From an uncultured bacterium (GTDB lineage: Bacteria; Planctomycetota; GCA-002687715): DNA of 64,000 nucleotides. The stretch covers positions 89,018 through 153,017 of the forward strand of contig CADEGH010000010.1 in assembly GCA_902826835.1 (NCBI GenBank). Reading direction: 5' to 3'. Below the pieces are notes generated by a model. That model was not told the DNA's origin and did not search any database. It saw only the letters and a list, made by a program, of their open reading frames with translations. Of the stretch, positions 1-8,651 are shown in pieces (positions within the stretch are counted from its first letter, which is position 1; each line of letters opens with the position of its first letter). The translations under genes were made by a program, and so were the position numbers.

Positions 1-381
1 GCTCGTATCCGGATTGGCTCGGAGCGACGCGAGCAGCGCGGAGACTGCGTCCTCCCGGAGCACGGTGTCACTGTTGAGCAGGAGGATGTTCGGGCCTCGG
101 GCAACCGCCATCCCGAGGTTGCAGCCCGCGGCGAACCCGACGTTGGTGGGACTGGCAATCCAGCGTACCGCCGGATGTTCCTCCGCCACCATCGCGGCAC
201 TGCCATCGGTCGAAGCGTTGTCGACGACGATGACCTCGATGGTGCATCCGCGAGTGTGGGCCTCAAGACTCCGCAGGCAGTCCGCAAGCAGCTTGCAGGT
301 GTTCCAGTTGACGATGACGACGGAGACGTCGGGAGTCGAACTCGGGTCAGCCGGGCGCGGCGGGAGCGAGGGATCTGGCAC
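1..381 (-). CDS. Family 2 glycosyltransferase, N-terminal part only
   Basis: This gene runs off the left edge of the window, so only about 127 N-terminal residues are present. The translation contains VSVVIVNWNT near residue 20, VIVVDNASTDGS, then NVGFAAGCNLG and LLLNSDT. Together these are the nucleotide-sugar binding core of GT-A fold GT2 enzymes such as rhamnosyl- or galactosyltransferases. Its role is probably to extend a surface glycan from an NDP-sugar at the inner membrane. I chose the GTG at 381, which lies 16 bases after the stop of the radical SAM gene. No good ribosome binding site is visible there and the start is the weakest part of the call. The gene probably belongs to the same minus-strand operon as the radical SAM gene. 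Confidence 0.85.
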   Translation of the reverse strand, partial: MPDPSLPPRPADPSSTPDVSVVIVNWNTCKLLADCLRSLEAHTRGCTIEVIVVDNASTDGSAAMVAEEHPAVRWIASPTNVGFAAGCNLGMAVARGPNILLLNSDTVLREDAVSALLASLRANPDTS

Positions 382-397
382 GGTGGCGCCGCGCGGA

Positions 398-1873
398 TCA
401 GGCGCGCTGGAGGGCGCGCGCGGCCTTGATCAGGCCGAGTTCGGGCATGAAGTGGTACGACTTCTTGTCGATGCGGTACTGGGCCACCCGCGAGTAGGCT
501 CGGGCCACCGGCTTCATGAGGCCGGTTGCTTTGCCGTCGACATCGATGAAGGCGCTGATTTCTTCCGCGCGATGGAGGAACTTCTTGAACGAGGGAGTGA
601 GGTAGCTCAGGTTCACTCGGTTGTAGTCGTGATTGCCCCAGCCTTCGAAGGTCTCGGGGAAAACACAGCCCATTTCCTTGGCCCGATTGAAGTATTCGGT
701 CCCGGGGAAGGGCACGAACAAACACACCTTGTAGAGCATGGCGCCGGGGTTTTCGCGCTTCAGCCGGAGCATGAAGGCGAGGGTCTCCATGACCTGCTCT
801 TCGCTCTCACCCGGCATCCCGGCCATGAAGCTGTAGACCGCCTTGATACCGATTGCGGCGAGGCGTCGGTTCACATCCAAGACCTGCTCGGTGGTGATGT
901 CTTTGAGCATCTCCTTCAGGGTGAGATCGCTGCCCGCCTCGGTGCCCACGAACAAAGTCTTGATGCCGGCGTCGTGCATCAGCTTCAGGTAGGCGTCGTC
1001 GCTGCGGTACAGGAAGTCGGCGCGGCAGTTGGCGTTGTAGAGATTGAGTTTGATGTTGTGGTCGATCAAACCCTGGAGGATGTCGGCGGCACGTTTGCGG
1101 TTCTGGAAGAAGAAGTCGTCGAGGAGGAAGACTCCCTCGGCGCCGAACTCGTCGCGCAGCCGCAGGAACTCGGCGATCACTTTGTCCGGCGAGAGGCCGC
1201 GCCACGTCCGCTTGAAGAACTCTTGGATGTAGCAGTAGGCGCAGCGGAAGCGGCAGCCTCGGCTGGTCACCATCGGCAGACTCGGTCCGCTGCGGAGGGC
1301 GCTGACCTTGTAGTGATCGAGGTCGAAGATCTTGTAGGGCAGCGGCGGGATCTGATCGAGATCGGGAGCGTCGGGCTCGGAGGTTTTCCGGATCTTCCCG
1401 TCTTCACCGCGGTAGCAGAGGCCGGGCAGATCGTGCCAGGGCTTGCCTTCCGCCAGAGCTTCCACGAGGGCCGGGAACACCGCTTCACCCTCGCCAAAAC
1501 AGGCGATGTCGACGAGAGGGTGTTCGGCGGTCTGCTCGGGCAAGAGACTCGGGTGCACTCCACCCCAAATGATTTTCAAATCAGGAGCGGCTTCGCGCAC
1601 CACCTTCGCCATGTCGATGCCGTGGGCGATCTGTGGGCCGGTCATCGTGGAGATGCCGACGCAGATGGTGCCGGGCCGCTGCACCATGGCCCGCAGGGTC
1701 GACCGCCAGTCCGAATCCTTGCGCTGGTCCAAGGCCGAGACCTCGTAGCCGCGAGCGACCAGCGGGGCCGCGACGTAGAGGATGCCCAGAGGCAGGATGT
1801 GGCAGTCTTTGTCCTTCGGCCCCGGGTGCGGGTGAAGGAGAACGACGTGACCGGTGGCAGTGGAAGTGAGCAC
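398..1873 (-). CDS. B12-binding domain radical SAM protein
   Basis: This 491-residue protein has an N-terminal B12-binding-like domain (about residues 8-140) and then a radical SAM core. The core carries the CxxxCxxC cluster motif in RGCRFRCAYC near residue 210, followed by elements typical of the Elp3/MiaB/NifB-like fold. The C-terminal region contains VPFPGTEYFNRA, common in the B12-radical SAM subfamily that performs methylations, cyclisations and other C-C chemistry. The substrate cannot be read from sequence. The context of glycosyltransferases suggests modification of a sugar or lipid carrier. The start is GTG. A 110-residue small protein lies just upstream and a GT2 gene just downstream on the same strand. 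Confidence 0.9.
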   Translation of the reverse strand: MLTSTATGHVVLLHPHPGPKDKDCHILPLGILYVAAPLVARGYEVSALDQRKDSDWRSTLRAMVQRPGTICVGISTMTGPQIAHGIDMAKVVREAAPDLKIIWGGVHPSLLPEQTAEHPLVDIACFGEGEAVFPALVEALAEGKPWHDLPGLCYRGEDGKIRKTSEPDAPDLDQIPPLPYKIFDLDHYKVSALRSGPSLPMVTSRGCRFRCAYCYIQEFFKRTWRGLSPDKVIAEFLRLRDEFGAEGVFLLDDFFFQNRKRAADILQGLIDHNIKLNLYNANCRADFLYRSDDAYLKLMHDAGIKTLFVGTEAGSDLTLKEMLKDITTEQVLDVNRRLAAIGIKAVYSFMAGMPGESEEQVMETLAFMLRLKRENPGAMLYKVCLFVPFPGTEYFNRAKEMGCVFPETFEGWGNHDYNRVNLSYLTPSFKKFLHRAEEISAFIDVDGKATGLMKPVARAYSRVAQYRIDKKSYHFMPELGLIKAARALQRA

Positions 1874-1983
1874 TCGGGGTCTCGTTACGAGAGAATCGAC
1901 CGCCGGGTTTCCCCGGACGGTGGCTGAGCACGCAATCTATCAGGAGAGCGTCGACCTAATCCCTAAGATGACTGAAGCTGCGC

Positions 1984-2316
1984 CTATTTCGAGAAATTCC
2001 GAAGTGCGTCGAGGGCTCGTCCGAGCTGGCTTGCCAGGTCGGAGGCCTCCTTCTGACCGAGGGCCCCGCGGGCGAGGACGGCCTGGGCTTGACCCATCGC
2101 CGCCACCGCCTCCGGAAGGGCCGCTGGGTCCAATCCGGTGCACCCGTTCACGCAGGCAACGATGCGCTCGGCGTTGGCCTCGGGGTCGAGGGTGTCCTCG
2201 AGCTTGGCGATGAACCAGTCCTGGGCGTTCACGATCGATCCCCAGCCCTCCTCCTTTTTGATGAAGAGCTTGCCTTCCACGGACTTCCACGGCTCAGCCG
2301 CCCACTTGGGTTTCAC
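1984..2316 (-). CDS. Small protein with phage-type RIVACVN motif
   Basis: This is a 110-residue protein beginning MKPKWAAEPW. The GTG start at 2316 is set by AAGGAG placed six bases upstream, an excellent ribosome binding site. No signal peptide or membrane segment is seen. Residues about 45-60 read ANAERIVACVNGCTG, which closely resembles a motif recurrent in small phage and prophage hypothetical proteins (RIVACVNAC type). The remainder is an alanine- and leucine-rich helical tail. Codon use is like its neighbours, with G/C third positions. Its stop lies 110 bases before the radical SAM start, so it may lead that operon. The function is unknown; the phage resemblance is my recollection of the motif and has not been searched. 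Confidence 0.7.
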   Translation of the reverse strand: MKPKWAAEPWKSVEGKLFIKKEEGWGSIVNAQDWFIAKLEDTLDPEANAERIVACVNGCTGLDPAALPEAVAAMGQAQAVLARGALGQKEASDLASQLGRALDALRNFSK

Positions 2317-2433
2317 GTCGCACTCCTTCGAGGTTCGGCACCAACCAAAAGCGCACTCCCGAGGATGGTACGGCAGCGGCGCGTGGACAAGGGTCGCTTG
2401 TGGGGAGGGGGTGGGCGTTGCATCCTCGGCCCC

Positions 2434-3600
2434 GTGTCCACCGAGTCGAAGCGGAGCGAACCGAGCATTGCGGAGCGGCCGGCTGAGGCCCAGGAGTCGC
2501 CGGCCAAAATCGCCCTCGCCTGCAGCGGGGTCGGGCGGGTGCAACGAGGCTTCGAACGGTTGATGCTCGACATCCTGGACCTCGTGCGGGCGGACTTGGA
2601 TATCACGTTGTTCAAGGGCGGAGGCGAGGAGCGACCGGGGGAGAGGGTGGTCTGGAATGCGGGGCGGCACGGCCGACTCGCCAAGGTCTTGCCGGTCCAC
2701 CGACTGTTCGGGCGGCCTTCCTATTGGACTGAGTGCTGGACCTATGCGGTAGCCCTGTTCCCGAAACTCGTGGCGGGCCGGTACGACTTGGTGCACTACA
2801 TCGACATCCCGGTTGGACAGGCGCTGGCGCGTCTCCGCTCCCTGTTTCGCGCCCGCTTCAAGCTCTTGTACACCCAAGGCGTCGTGATCGATCCCCGCTA
2901 CTACCCCCGCGCCGACTACATCCATCAGGTAGCCCAAACGCTGCACGACGATGCGGTTCGCGCGGGATACGCGGAATCGACCATGCGGATGGTTCCGTGT
3001 GGCGTGCACTCCCAGCGGTTTTCCGAAGGGGCGAGTCGGGCGGACCTGCGGAAAAAACACGGCATTCCCGAGGACACCTTCGTGGTCCTTTCGGTCGCGG
3101 CGCTGAATCGGGTTCAGAAGCGAATCGACCACGTGATCGAAGAGGTGGCGGGGCTCTCCGATCAGAGTTTTCTCTGGCTGGATGGCCAGGCCGAAGAGGC
3201 GGATCTCCGCGATCTGGCCCTGGCTCGCTTGGGAGCTCGGGTGCGCATCACGCAGGTTCCGTCCGTGCAGGTGGCGGAGCTCTACCGACTGGCCGATGTG
3301 TTTGTGCTCGGCTCGCTCCAAGAGTCCTTCGGGCTCTCTGCCGTCGAAGCGATGTGTGCGGGCTTGCCGGTGCTCTTGCACCGCTCCCCGCACTTCGAGT
3401 GGCTATCGGGAGGGACCGAGAACTTGGTGCCCATGAACGAGCCAGGGGCTTTGACCGCAGCGCTTCGCTCGCTCCGCGATGACGGAGACCGGCGGAGCGA
3501 CCTCGGTCGGAAGCTCCAAGCGCAGGCCACATCCCGTTACGACTGGTCCGCTCTCAAGCACCCCTATCTCGAGGTCTATCGCGCCGCTCTGCGCGCCTGA
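2434..3600 (+). CDS. GT4-family glycosyltransferase
   Basis: This is about 388 residues and resembles GT-B fold GT4 (group 1) glycosyltransferases. The N-terminal half has ALACSGVGRVQRG and a middle PYDLVHYIDIPVG-like segment. The C-terminal donor domain contains VLSVAALNRVQKRID and the family signature LADVFVLGSLQESFGLSAVEAMCAG, in which the E-x7-E acceptor/donor residues lie (shown here as QESFGLSAVEA). The start is uncertain: GTG at 2434 gives a short N-terminus before the first beta strand, and ATG at 2365 would add 23 residues of unlikely composition. The gene converges on the epimerase gene with only nine bases between the stops. Its likely role is adding a sugar to the surface polysaccharide. 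Confidence 0.85.
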   Translation: MSTESKRSEPSIAERPAEAQESPAKIALACSGVGRVQRGFERLMLDILDLVRADLDITLFKGGGEERPGERVVWNAGRHGRLAKVLPVHRLFGRPSYWTECWTYAVALFPKLVAGRYDLVHYIDIPVGQALARLRSLFRARFKLLYTQGVVIDPRYYPRADYIHQVAQTLHDDAVRAGYAESTMRMVPCGVHSQRFSEGASRADLRKKHGIPEDTFVVLSVAALNRVQKRIDHVIEEVAGLSDQSFLWLDGQAEEADLRDLALARLGARVRITQVPSVQVAELYRLADVFVLGSLQESFGLSAVEAMCAGLPVLLHRSPHFEWLSGGTENLVPMNEPGALTAALRSLRDDGDRRSDLGRKLQAQATSRYDWSALKHPYLEVYRAALRA

Positions 3601-3609
3601 GATCCGGGC

Positions 3610-4602
3610 TCAACGCCACGATGCCGGCAGGTTCTCGTAGATCTCGATCGCCTGGAATTTCGGGGTTTCACGAGCACCGACGCGCCGGGCCCACGCCGCC
3701 ATCTTCCGGAGTCCCTCCTCGAGCGAGGTCGTCGGATGATCGCCGAACACGGCGCGGATCTTCTCGTGATCGGCGAAGGCGTGTTTGACCTCGTGGCGCT
3801 CTTCGTGGTGGATCACCGGATGGCCCGGCGACCCCATCGCCGCCCCGACCTCGCGGGCGAGGTCGAGAACGCTGACCGGAGTGTCCGCCCCGATGTTGAA
3901 GATCTGGTTGCGAGCTCCCGGCACTTGCGGCGCGGAGGCGATGAGGGGAGCCAAGTCGCCGATGTAGCTGAACGCCCGGGTCTGGCGGCCGTCTCCGAAG
4001 ATCGAGAGCGGCTTACCCTGCATCACCTGGTTCATGAAGATGCCGACGACGTTGCGGTAGCGGTCCCCGATGTTCTGCAATTCGCCGTAGACGTTGTGCG
4101 GGCGGAAAATCACGTAGTCGAGGCCGAAAATCCGCTGCGAGGCGGCGAGTTCGAGCTCCACCGAGTACTTGGCGATGCCGTAGCTGTCCTCGGGAAGGGG
4201 CTGGACATCTTCCCGCATCGGCACTTGGCCAGGCCCGTAGACCGCGATCGACGAGGTGAAGACAAAGCACTTCACCTTGTTCAGCACCGCGGCGTTGATC
4301 AGGTTCACGCTGCCGATGACGTTGTTCGTGGTGTTGAAGCGCTTGATGAAGTGGCTCAGGCCTTCGGCCGCGTAGGCTGCGAGGTGATAGATCCGGTCGA
4401 ACCGCTCGGCCGCACAGAGCCGCAGCACGAGTTCGTGGTCGACCACGGAGCCTTGGACGAACTTCGCCCGCGGGTCGACGTTTTCCACAAAGCCGCCGGA
4501 GAGATCATCCAAGACGACCACCGAGTGGCCCTGGTCGAGGAGTGACTTGGCGACGTGCGCGCCGATGAAGCCGGCGCCGCCGGTGACGAGACACTTCTGC
4601 AT
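3610..4602 (-). CDS. NAD-dependent epimerase/dehydratase (extended SDR)
   Basis: This 330-residue extended short-chain dehydrogenase has GGAGFIG at residues 8-14 for dinucleotide binding. The active site has SS at about 117-118 and YGIAK with Y141 and K145. It resembles UDP-glucose 4-epimerase and related NDP-sugar epimerases and dehydratases. RPHNVYG near residue 168 is the typical substrate-pocket segment. The ATG start overlaps the stop of the upstream glycosyltransferase by one base (TGATG), indicating translational coupling. It is the last gene of the five-gene minus-strand operon starting with rfbF. The exact sugar is not determined by sequence. Confidence 0.9.
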   Translation of the reverse strand: MQKCLVTGGAGFIGAHVAKSLLDQGHSVVVLDDLSGGFVENVDPRAKFVQGSVVDHELVLRLCAAERFDRIYHLAAYAAEGLSHFIKRFNTTNNVIGSVNLINAAVLNKVKCFVFTSSIAVYGPGQVPMREDVQPLPEDSYGIAKYSVELELAASQRIFGLDYVIFRPHNVYGELQNIGDRYRNVVGIFMNQVMQGKPLSIFGDGRQTRAFSYIGDLAPLIASAPQVPGARNQIFNIGADTPVSVLDLAREVGAAMGSPGHPVIHHEERHEVKHAFADHEKIRAVFGDHPTTSLEEGLRKMAAWARRVGARETPKFQAIEIYENLPASWR

Positions 4603-5726
4603 CAGTCGTTCTCCGGATGCGACTTGTAATGGCCACTCACGATGTTCTTGAAGAGGCGCTCGTGGTCGTTGGTGATCATGTCCCAGCGGTAGGCCTGCCG
4701 AATCCGCTCGACCGCCATCTTCCGCTTCTTTGCGACCTCCTCGGGGTGGTCCAGGACCCAGCGCATTTGCTCGGCCAAGGCGTCGTCGTTTTTGTCCCAA
4801 AGCACGCCGGCGCCGGCCAAGACCTCGGCGTTGAAGTCGACGTTTAGGCTGAGCACGCAGTTGCCGTAACCCATCGCCTTGAGCAGCGCCGGATTCGTGC
4901 CGCCGACCTCGTTGCCGTGCACGTAGGCGTAGCAGTGGCAATGCAGCTCGCGGATGTGGCCCGGGGTGTAGACGGGTCCGAGGAACTGGATGCGCGGATC
5001 CTTGGTTTCCTTGATCTTCTTGATGAACGGACTGTCCCAGTTCGCGCCGCCCGCGATGACCAGCTTCTTGTTCGTCTTCACCTTCTCGAAGGCGCGGACG
5101 GTGTAGTCGGCGTGGTTTTCGGGCTCGAGGCGTGATGCCTGGAGGAAAAACTCGCCGGACTCGAGCCCGTACTCCTTCAAGATCTCCGGCTTGACGCTGC
5201 CTTCGATGTTGCCGCCGTACGCGATGAAGGTGGTGGGAGTCTTGAACTTCGTTTCGTAGTAGGCCTGGATCGCCCGGGAGTCGGAGATGATGCGATGAGC
5301 GACCTTGGTCGAGACCCACTCCGCGAACTTGTAGTACTTCTTGGCGAACCAGCCCCACTTCTTGCGCCGCCACTCGAGGCCGTCCACGTTGAGGGCGATC
5401 TTCTCGCCGCGCAGTCTCGGGATGAGCAGCAGGGGGGCGTTCGCGGCGTTGAAGATCATGAGCACGTCGAACTTCTGTTTGCGCGCGTCCCGGAGGCAGT
5501 TGAAGGTGTGGGAAAAAGTGCCGGTGACCTTGGAATCCCAGTGTTTGCAATAGCGGAGCTTGACGCCTTTGTACTCGCTCGGGTTTCCGGGGGCGTTCCC
5601 GAATCGGCAATAGGCGGTCACGTCGTGCCCCTTTTCCACGAGGCCGACCGCAATCTCCTCCGCGCAGGTCTCGAAACCTCCGTAGTTGGCGGGAACTCCA
5701 CGGGTACCGATCAGGGCAATCTTCAA
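4602..5726 (-). CDS. DUF1972-type glycosyltransferase
   Basis: This 374-residue protein starts MKIALIGTRGVPANYGGFET, the diagnostic opening of the DUF1972 domain found in rhamnosyl- and other GT4 transferases of exopolysaccharide loci. The C-terminal half is a GT4 donor-binding domain, with ASRLEPENHADY and HGNEVGGTNPALLKAMG. The start codon is TTG at 5726. No ATG or GTG lies near it in frame and the family motif begins at residue 6, so I trust the TTG despite a weak ribosome binding site. Its stop overlaps the epimerase start, and the upstream GT2 stop is 22 bases away, so it is inside the rfbF-led operon. Confidence 0.9.
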   Translation of the reverse strand: MKIALIGTRGVPANYGGFETCAEEIAVGLVEKGHDVTAYCRFGNAPGNPSEYKGVKLRYCKHWDSKVTGTFSHTFNCLRDARKQKFDVLMIFNAANAPLLLIPRLRGEKIALNVDGLEWRRKKWGWFAKKYYKFAEWVSTKVAHRIISDSRAIQAYYETKFKTPTTFIAYGGNIEGSVKPEILKEYGLESGEFFLQASRLEPENHADYTVRAFEKVKTNKKLVIAGGANWDSPFIKKIKETKDPRIQFLGPVYTPGHIRELHCHCYAYVHGNEVGGTNPALLKAMGYGNCVLSLNVDFNAEVLAGAGVLWDKNDDALAEQMRWVLDHPEEVAKKRKMAVERIRQAYRWDMITNDHERLFKNIVSGHYKSHPEND

Positions 5727-5748
5727 GGCAGGTTCTTTCGATCGAGGG

Positions 5749-6813
5749 TCAAAGGGTGGTGCCGGGGCGGATGCTACGCAGCGCGTTCTCCCGGGCGGGA
5801 GACTCCGCCGGGCGGCCTCGCGCGCGTTCCGCCAAGACTCGCCGCGACAAAAACGGGCGGGTCAACCCGGGCGCCAGCGTGATGCAAGGCCAGAGCGCGA
5901 GGTTTTTCCAGGAGATCGCGTTGGTGCGGACGGCGCTCGTGATCTCCCGGCGGGCGGCCGCGTTTTCCCCGTCCGTCAACTGGATCGCCGCGAGGCGACG
6001 GTGATTGAATCCGAGGAGCTTCTTGCGTCTCCGCTCGAACTTTCCCTCGAATCGGAACTTCCGCAGCAGCCGAATGAGGTTTTCGATGATGCTGCGGTTG
6101 AACCAGAGCCGATTCCGCAGGGACTCGTCGTGGTAGCGAAATCGGATCAGGCGCTCCGAGTGCAGGTAGCCGGAATGGCCGGCCGCGCCGAGCCGCATGA
6201 GCAAATCGAGTTCGAACGGGAAATTGCCCTCGATGTCCGGCGACACGAATCCGACTTCTTCGAGGCAGCGTCGGCGAAACACCGTGCCGGAGATCGGAAA
6301 CAGCCCCGACTCCATCAAGGGACCCAAGATCGGGAGCTTCCCCGCAGGGAAGCGCTGGCGACCGTGCTCGAGGTCGTACCGGGCACTCATCGAGTCCGAG
6401 TCTTTTCCCTCGGCATCGATGATCCCGGCTTGGGTGATGAAACACGCGAGAGAGGGGTCGGCCTGAAGGGTGGCGACCGCGACTTGGAGATAGCTCGGCG
6501 CAAGCAGGTCGTCGTCGTGCAGGATCACGAAGTAGTCGGAGCCTTTCGAAGCTTCGAAGAGGAATCTCCCCTGGCCGTACTCGAACGCCGGCTTCGGCTG
6601 AGCGTGGAAATGGCAATGGGCGAGAGACAAGGACCGCACGAACGCTGAGACTTCGTCTCTCACCGGTTCGCTCGATCCGTCGTCGCTCACCAAGACCCGG
6701 TCCGGGGCTCGAGTCTGATGCACCAGACTCTCCAACGTCTGGCGGACGAGTCCGGGGCGGCGCAGCGTGGGCACGCCCACAAAAACCGTGGGGGAGGACG
6801 CCTCAGCCACCAT
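5749..6813 (-). CDS. Family 2 glycosyltransferase
   Basis: This is a 354-residue GT-A fold glycosyltransferase. The sequence [20 protein letters not shown] opens the domain, VLVSDDGSS is the nucleotide-binding segment, and [14 protein letters not shown] holds the DxD-like metal-binding acidic cluster. The C-terminal third is basic and amphipathic ([13 protein letters not shown]), consistent with peripheral membrane association. The ATG at 6813 overlaps the stop of rfbG by 11 bases, so translation is probably coupled. An upstream in-frame extension exists but would lie entirely within rfbG. It acts with the neighbouring DUF1972 enzyme in glycan assembly. Confidence 0.88.
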   Translation of the reverse strand: MVAEASSPTVFVGVPTLRRPGLVRQTLESLVHQTRAPDRVLVSDDGSSEPVRDEVSAFVRSLSLAHCHFHAQPKPAFEYGQGRFLFEASKGSDYFVILHDDDLLAPSYLQVAVATLQADPSLACFITQAGIIDAEGKDSDSMSARYDLEHGRQRFPAGKLPILGPLMESGLFPISGTVFRRRCLEEVGFVSPDIEGNFPFELDLLMRLGAAGHSGYLHSERLIRFRYHDESLRNRLWFNRSIIENLIRLLRKFRFEGKFERRRKKLLGFNHRRLAAIQLTDGENAAARREITSAVRTNAISWKNLALWPCITLAPGLTRPFLSRRVLAERARGRPAESPARENALRSIRPGTTL

Positions 6814-7786
6814 GGCGCGCCAAACCCAGGTGAGTGCGATACCAGGCGACGGATTCGGCGAGCCGATTGGCCACGGGTGCACCAGGCTTCCATCCCAAAC
6901 GGAGCCGCGCGCGCTCGGACGAGAGATACTGATGGTTGATCTCGCCCTTGGCCTCGTTGAGCACTCGCGGTGACAGATCGCTGCGTCCGGCCGCCTTCAG
7001 GATCAGCTTGGTGAGATCCAAGACCGAGAGGGGCTCCCCGGTGCCGAAGTTGAAGGCCAGGCCGTGGAGGGAGCGGTCCTCCATTTTCTCGGCGAGGAGG
7101 AGGTAGGCCTCGGCGATGTCCTGCACGTGAACGTAGTCGCGAATCGGGCTGCCATCGCTGCGGATGATCGGCGATTCGCCCAGGAGCGTCGAGCGGATGG
7201 TGCCGGGCACGATCCGACTCCAGTTGAGATCGCCGGGCCCGAAGAGATTCCCGCAGCGGGTGATGCACACCGGCGTGCCGTAGGTCTTGAAGTAGGTGGC
7301 GGCGATCAGGTCGGCGCAGCTCTTCGAGACGTCGTAGGGATGACTGCCCTGGAGCGCGCAGTCCTCGTCGTAAGGGAGCACCTTGTGGATGCCGTAGGCC
7401 TTGTCGCTCGACGCGACCACGATGCGAGTGACCAAGGGCGAGCGGCGGGCGGCTTCCATCAGCAACCAAGTGCCGCGGATATTCGTTTCAAAGGTGGCCA
7501 CCGGATTGCGGTTGGCGACTTGGACGATGGCCTGAGCGCCGAGGTGGAGGACGGTGTCGATCTCGTACTCGCCCAACGCTCGCTCGAGCACCGCCTGGTC
7601 CTCGAGGCAGCCGTAGACGAGGTTCACCCGACTCGCACAATCCTGGAAAAACGGCGACCTCGGGACAATGTCCCGCACGAGCGCGGTGACCTCGGCGCCA
7701 CGGCGCAAGAGTTCGCGCACTAAGCTCGAGCCCAAAAACCCGGTCCCCCCGGTGACAAAGGCCCGACGGTTCTGCCAGAAGCTCAT
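6803..7786 (-). CDS. rfbG: CDP-glucose 4,6-dehydratase
   Basis: This 327-residue extended SDR has GGTGFLG at residues 13-19 and the SSDKAYG active-site segment near residues 126-132, which is characteristic of CDP-glucose 4,6-dehydratases. The catalytic pair is Y151 and K155 in YDVSK. It converts CDP-glucose to CDP-4-keto-6-deoxyglucose using bound NAD, the branch point to 3,6-dideoxyhexoses and related sugars. The assignment is strengthened by the upstream cytidylyltransferase, whose stop overlaps this start by ATGA. No genes for the following E1/E3 (dideoxy) steps are seen within the window. Confidence 0.88.
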   Translation of the reverse strand: MSFWQNRRAFVTGGTGFLGSSLVRELLRRGAEVTALVRDIVPRSPFFQDCASRVNLVYGCLEDQAVLERALGEYEIDTVLHLGAQAIVQVANRNPVATFETNIRGTWLLMEAARRSPLVTRIVVASSDKAYGIHKVLPYDEDCALQGSHPYDVSKSCADLIAATYFKTYGTPVCITRCGNLFGPGDLNWSRIVPGTIRSTLLGESPIIRSDGSPIRDYVHVQDIAEAYLLLAEKMEDRSLHGLAFNFGTGEPLSVLDLTKLILKAAGRSDLSPRVLNEAKGEINHQYLSSERARLRLGWKPGAPVANRLAESVAWYRTHLGLARHGG

Positions 7787-8490
7787 GCGCTGCCCCCATC
7801 GCGACGCCAGGGCCGCTGGCCGCGGGCGATCAGGGCTTCGAATTCCTGCTGGTCTTTGTAGCTGTCCATCGACTTGAAGAACCCGTCGTGGCGGTAGGCG
7901 AACACTTGGCCGGCTTCGGCCAAGCGAGGCAGGACGTCCCGTTCGAGATTGGCGCCCTGCCAGTTCTGGAACACGCGCTTTTCGAACACGAAGAAGCCGG
8001 CGTTGATCCAGTGCTCCCGCATCACGGGCTTCTCGCGGAACTGACGCACGCAGCCGCGCTCGTCGGTGACCAGAGTCCCGTACTGCGAAATCAGGGGCAC
8101 GCTCGTGATCGTGACCAGGCCGCCGTGGGACCGGTGGAAGGCGAGAAGCTGCTTGAGATCGACGTCGCAAAGACCGTCCGCGTAGGTGGCAAAGAAGGTG
8201 TCCCCGACGGAGTCGCGGCATCCGAGAATGCGCCCCCCGGTGTCGGTTTCGTCACCGGTGTCGACGATCTCCACCTGCCAGTCCCGCGACTTGCCTTCGA
8301 AGTAGTCGACGATCACTCCCTTTTTGTGACCGACCGACAACACGAAGGAGGGATAACCCTGGGCGACGTAGAGGCGCATCACCTGGACGAGGATCGGGGA
8401 TCCGTCGACCGGCACCATGGGCTTGGGCAGGTACTCCGTGAAGGGGTAAGCCCGAGTTCCTTTTCCGCCGCAGAGAATGATGGTCTTCAT
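7783..8490 (-). CDS. rfbF: Glucose-1-phosphate cytidylyltransferase
   Basis: This 235-residue nucleotidyltransferase begins [13 protein letters not shown], the CTP-binding loop at residues 6-13. It continues with [13 protein letters not shown] and later YADGLCDVD, which fit the RfbF family that makes CDP-glucose from CTP and glucose-1-phosphate. Length is slightly short of the family's usual 255 or so residues. It leads the minus-strand operon rfbF-rfbG-GT2-GT4(DUF1972)-epimerase, with overlapping or nearly abutting genes throughout. A hairpin with a T-run lies 40-60 bases upstream. Confidence 0.9.
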   Translation of the reverse strand: MKTIILCGGKGTRAYPFTEYLPKPMVPVDGSPILVQVMRLYVAQGYPSFVLSVGHKKGVIVDYFEGKSRDWQVEIVDTGDETDTGGRILGCRDSVGDTFFATYADGLCDVDLKQLLAFHRSHGGLVTITSVPLISQYGTLVTDERGCVRQFREKPVMREHWINAGFFVFEKRVFQNWQGANLERDVLPRLAEAGQVFAYRHDGFFKSMDSYKDQQEFEALIARGQRPWRRDGGSA

Positions 8491-8532
8491 GGCTGAGAGC
8501 GCTCTTTGGATTCTTCGGCAAAAGGTGGGGAG

Positions 8533-8551
8533 AAAAAGTACGCGGACGTAC
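8533..8551 (-). terminator. Hairpin with T-run upstream of rfbF
   Basis: On the minus strand GTACG-TCCG-CGTAC forms a five-base-pair stem and is followed directly by TTTTT. It sits 100 bases after the stop of the large radical SAM gene and about 43 bases before rfbF. It could end the radical SAM transcript, or act as an attenuator for rfbF; the short stem makes either call modest. Confidence 0.45.
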
Positions 8552-8651
8552 CGATCTCCAAAGTTGTGCCGAACCGGGCCGGTCGTTCAGGCACGGAGGG
8601 TTGCGAGCCTCGTTCCGGGGGAGGTCGGCGGGCGCGCCGATTCGCGAACGA

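Noticed and set aside
1984..2316. The 110-residue protein as part of a prophage
   Set aside because: No other phage gene, integrase or attachment repeat was found near it; only the single motif suggests a phage link.
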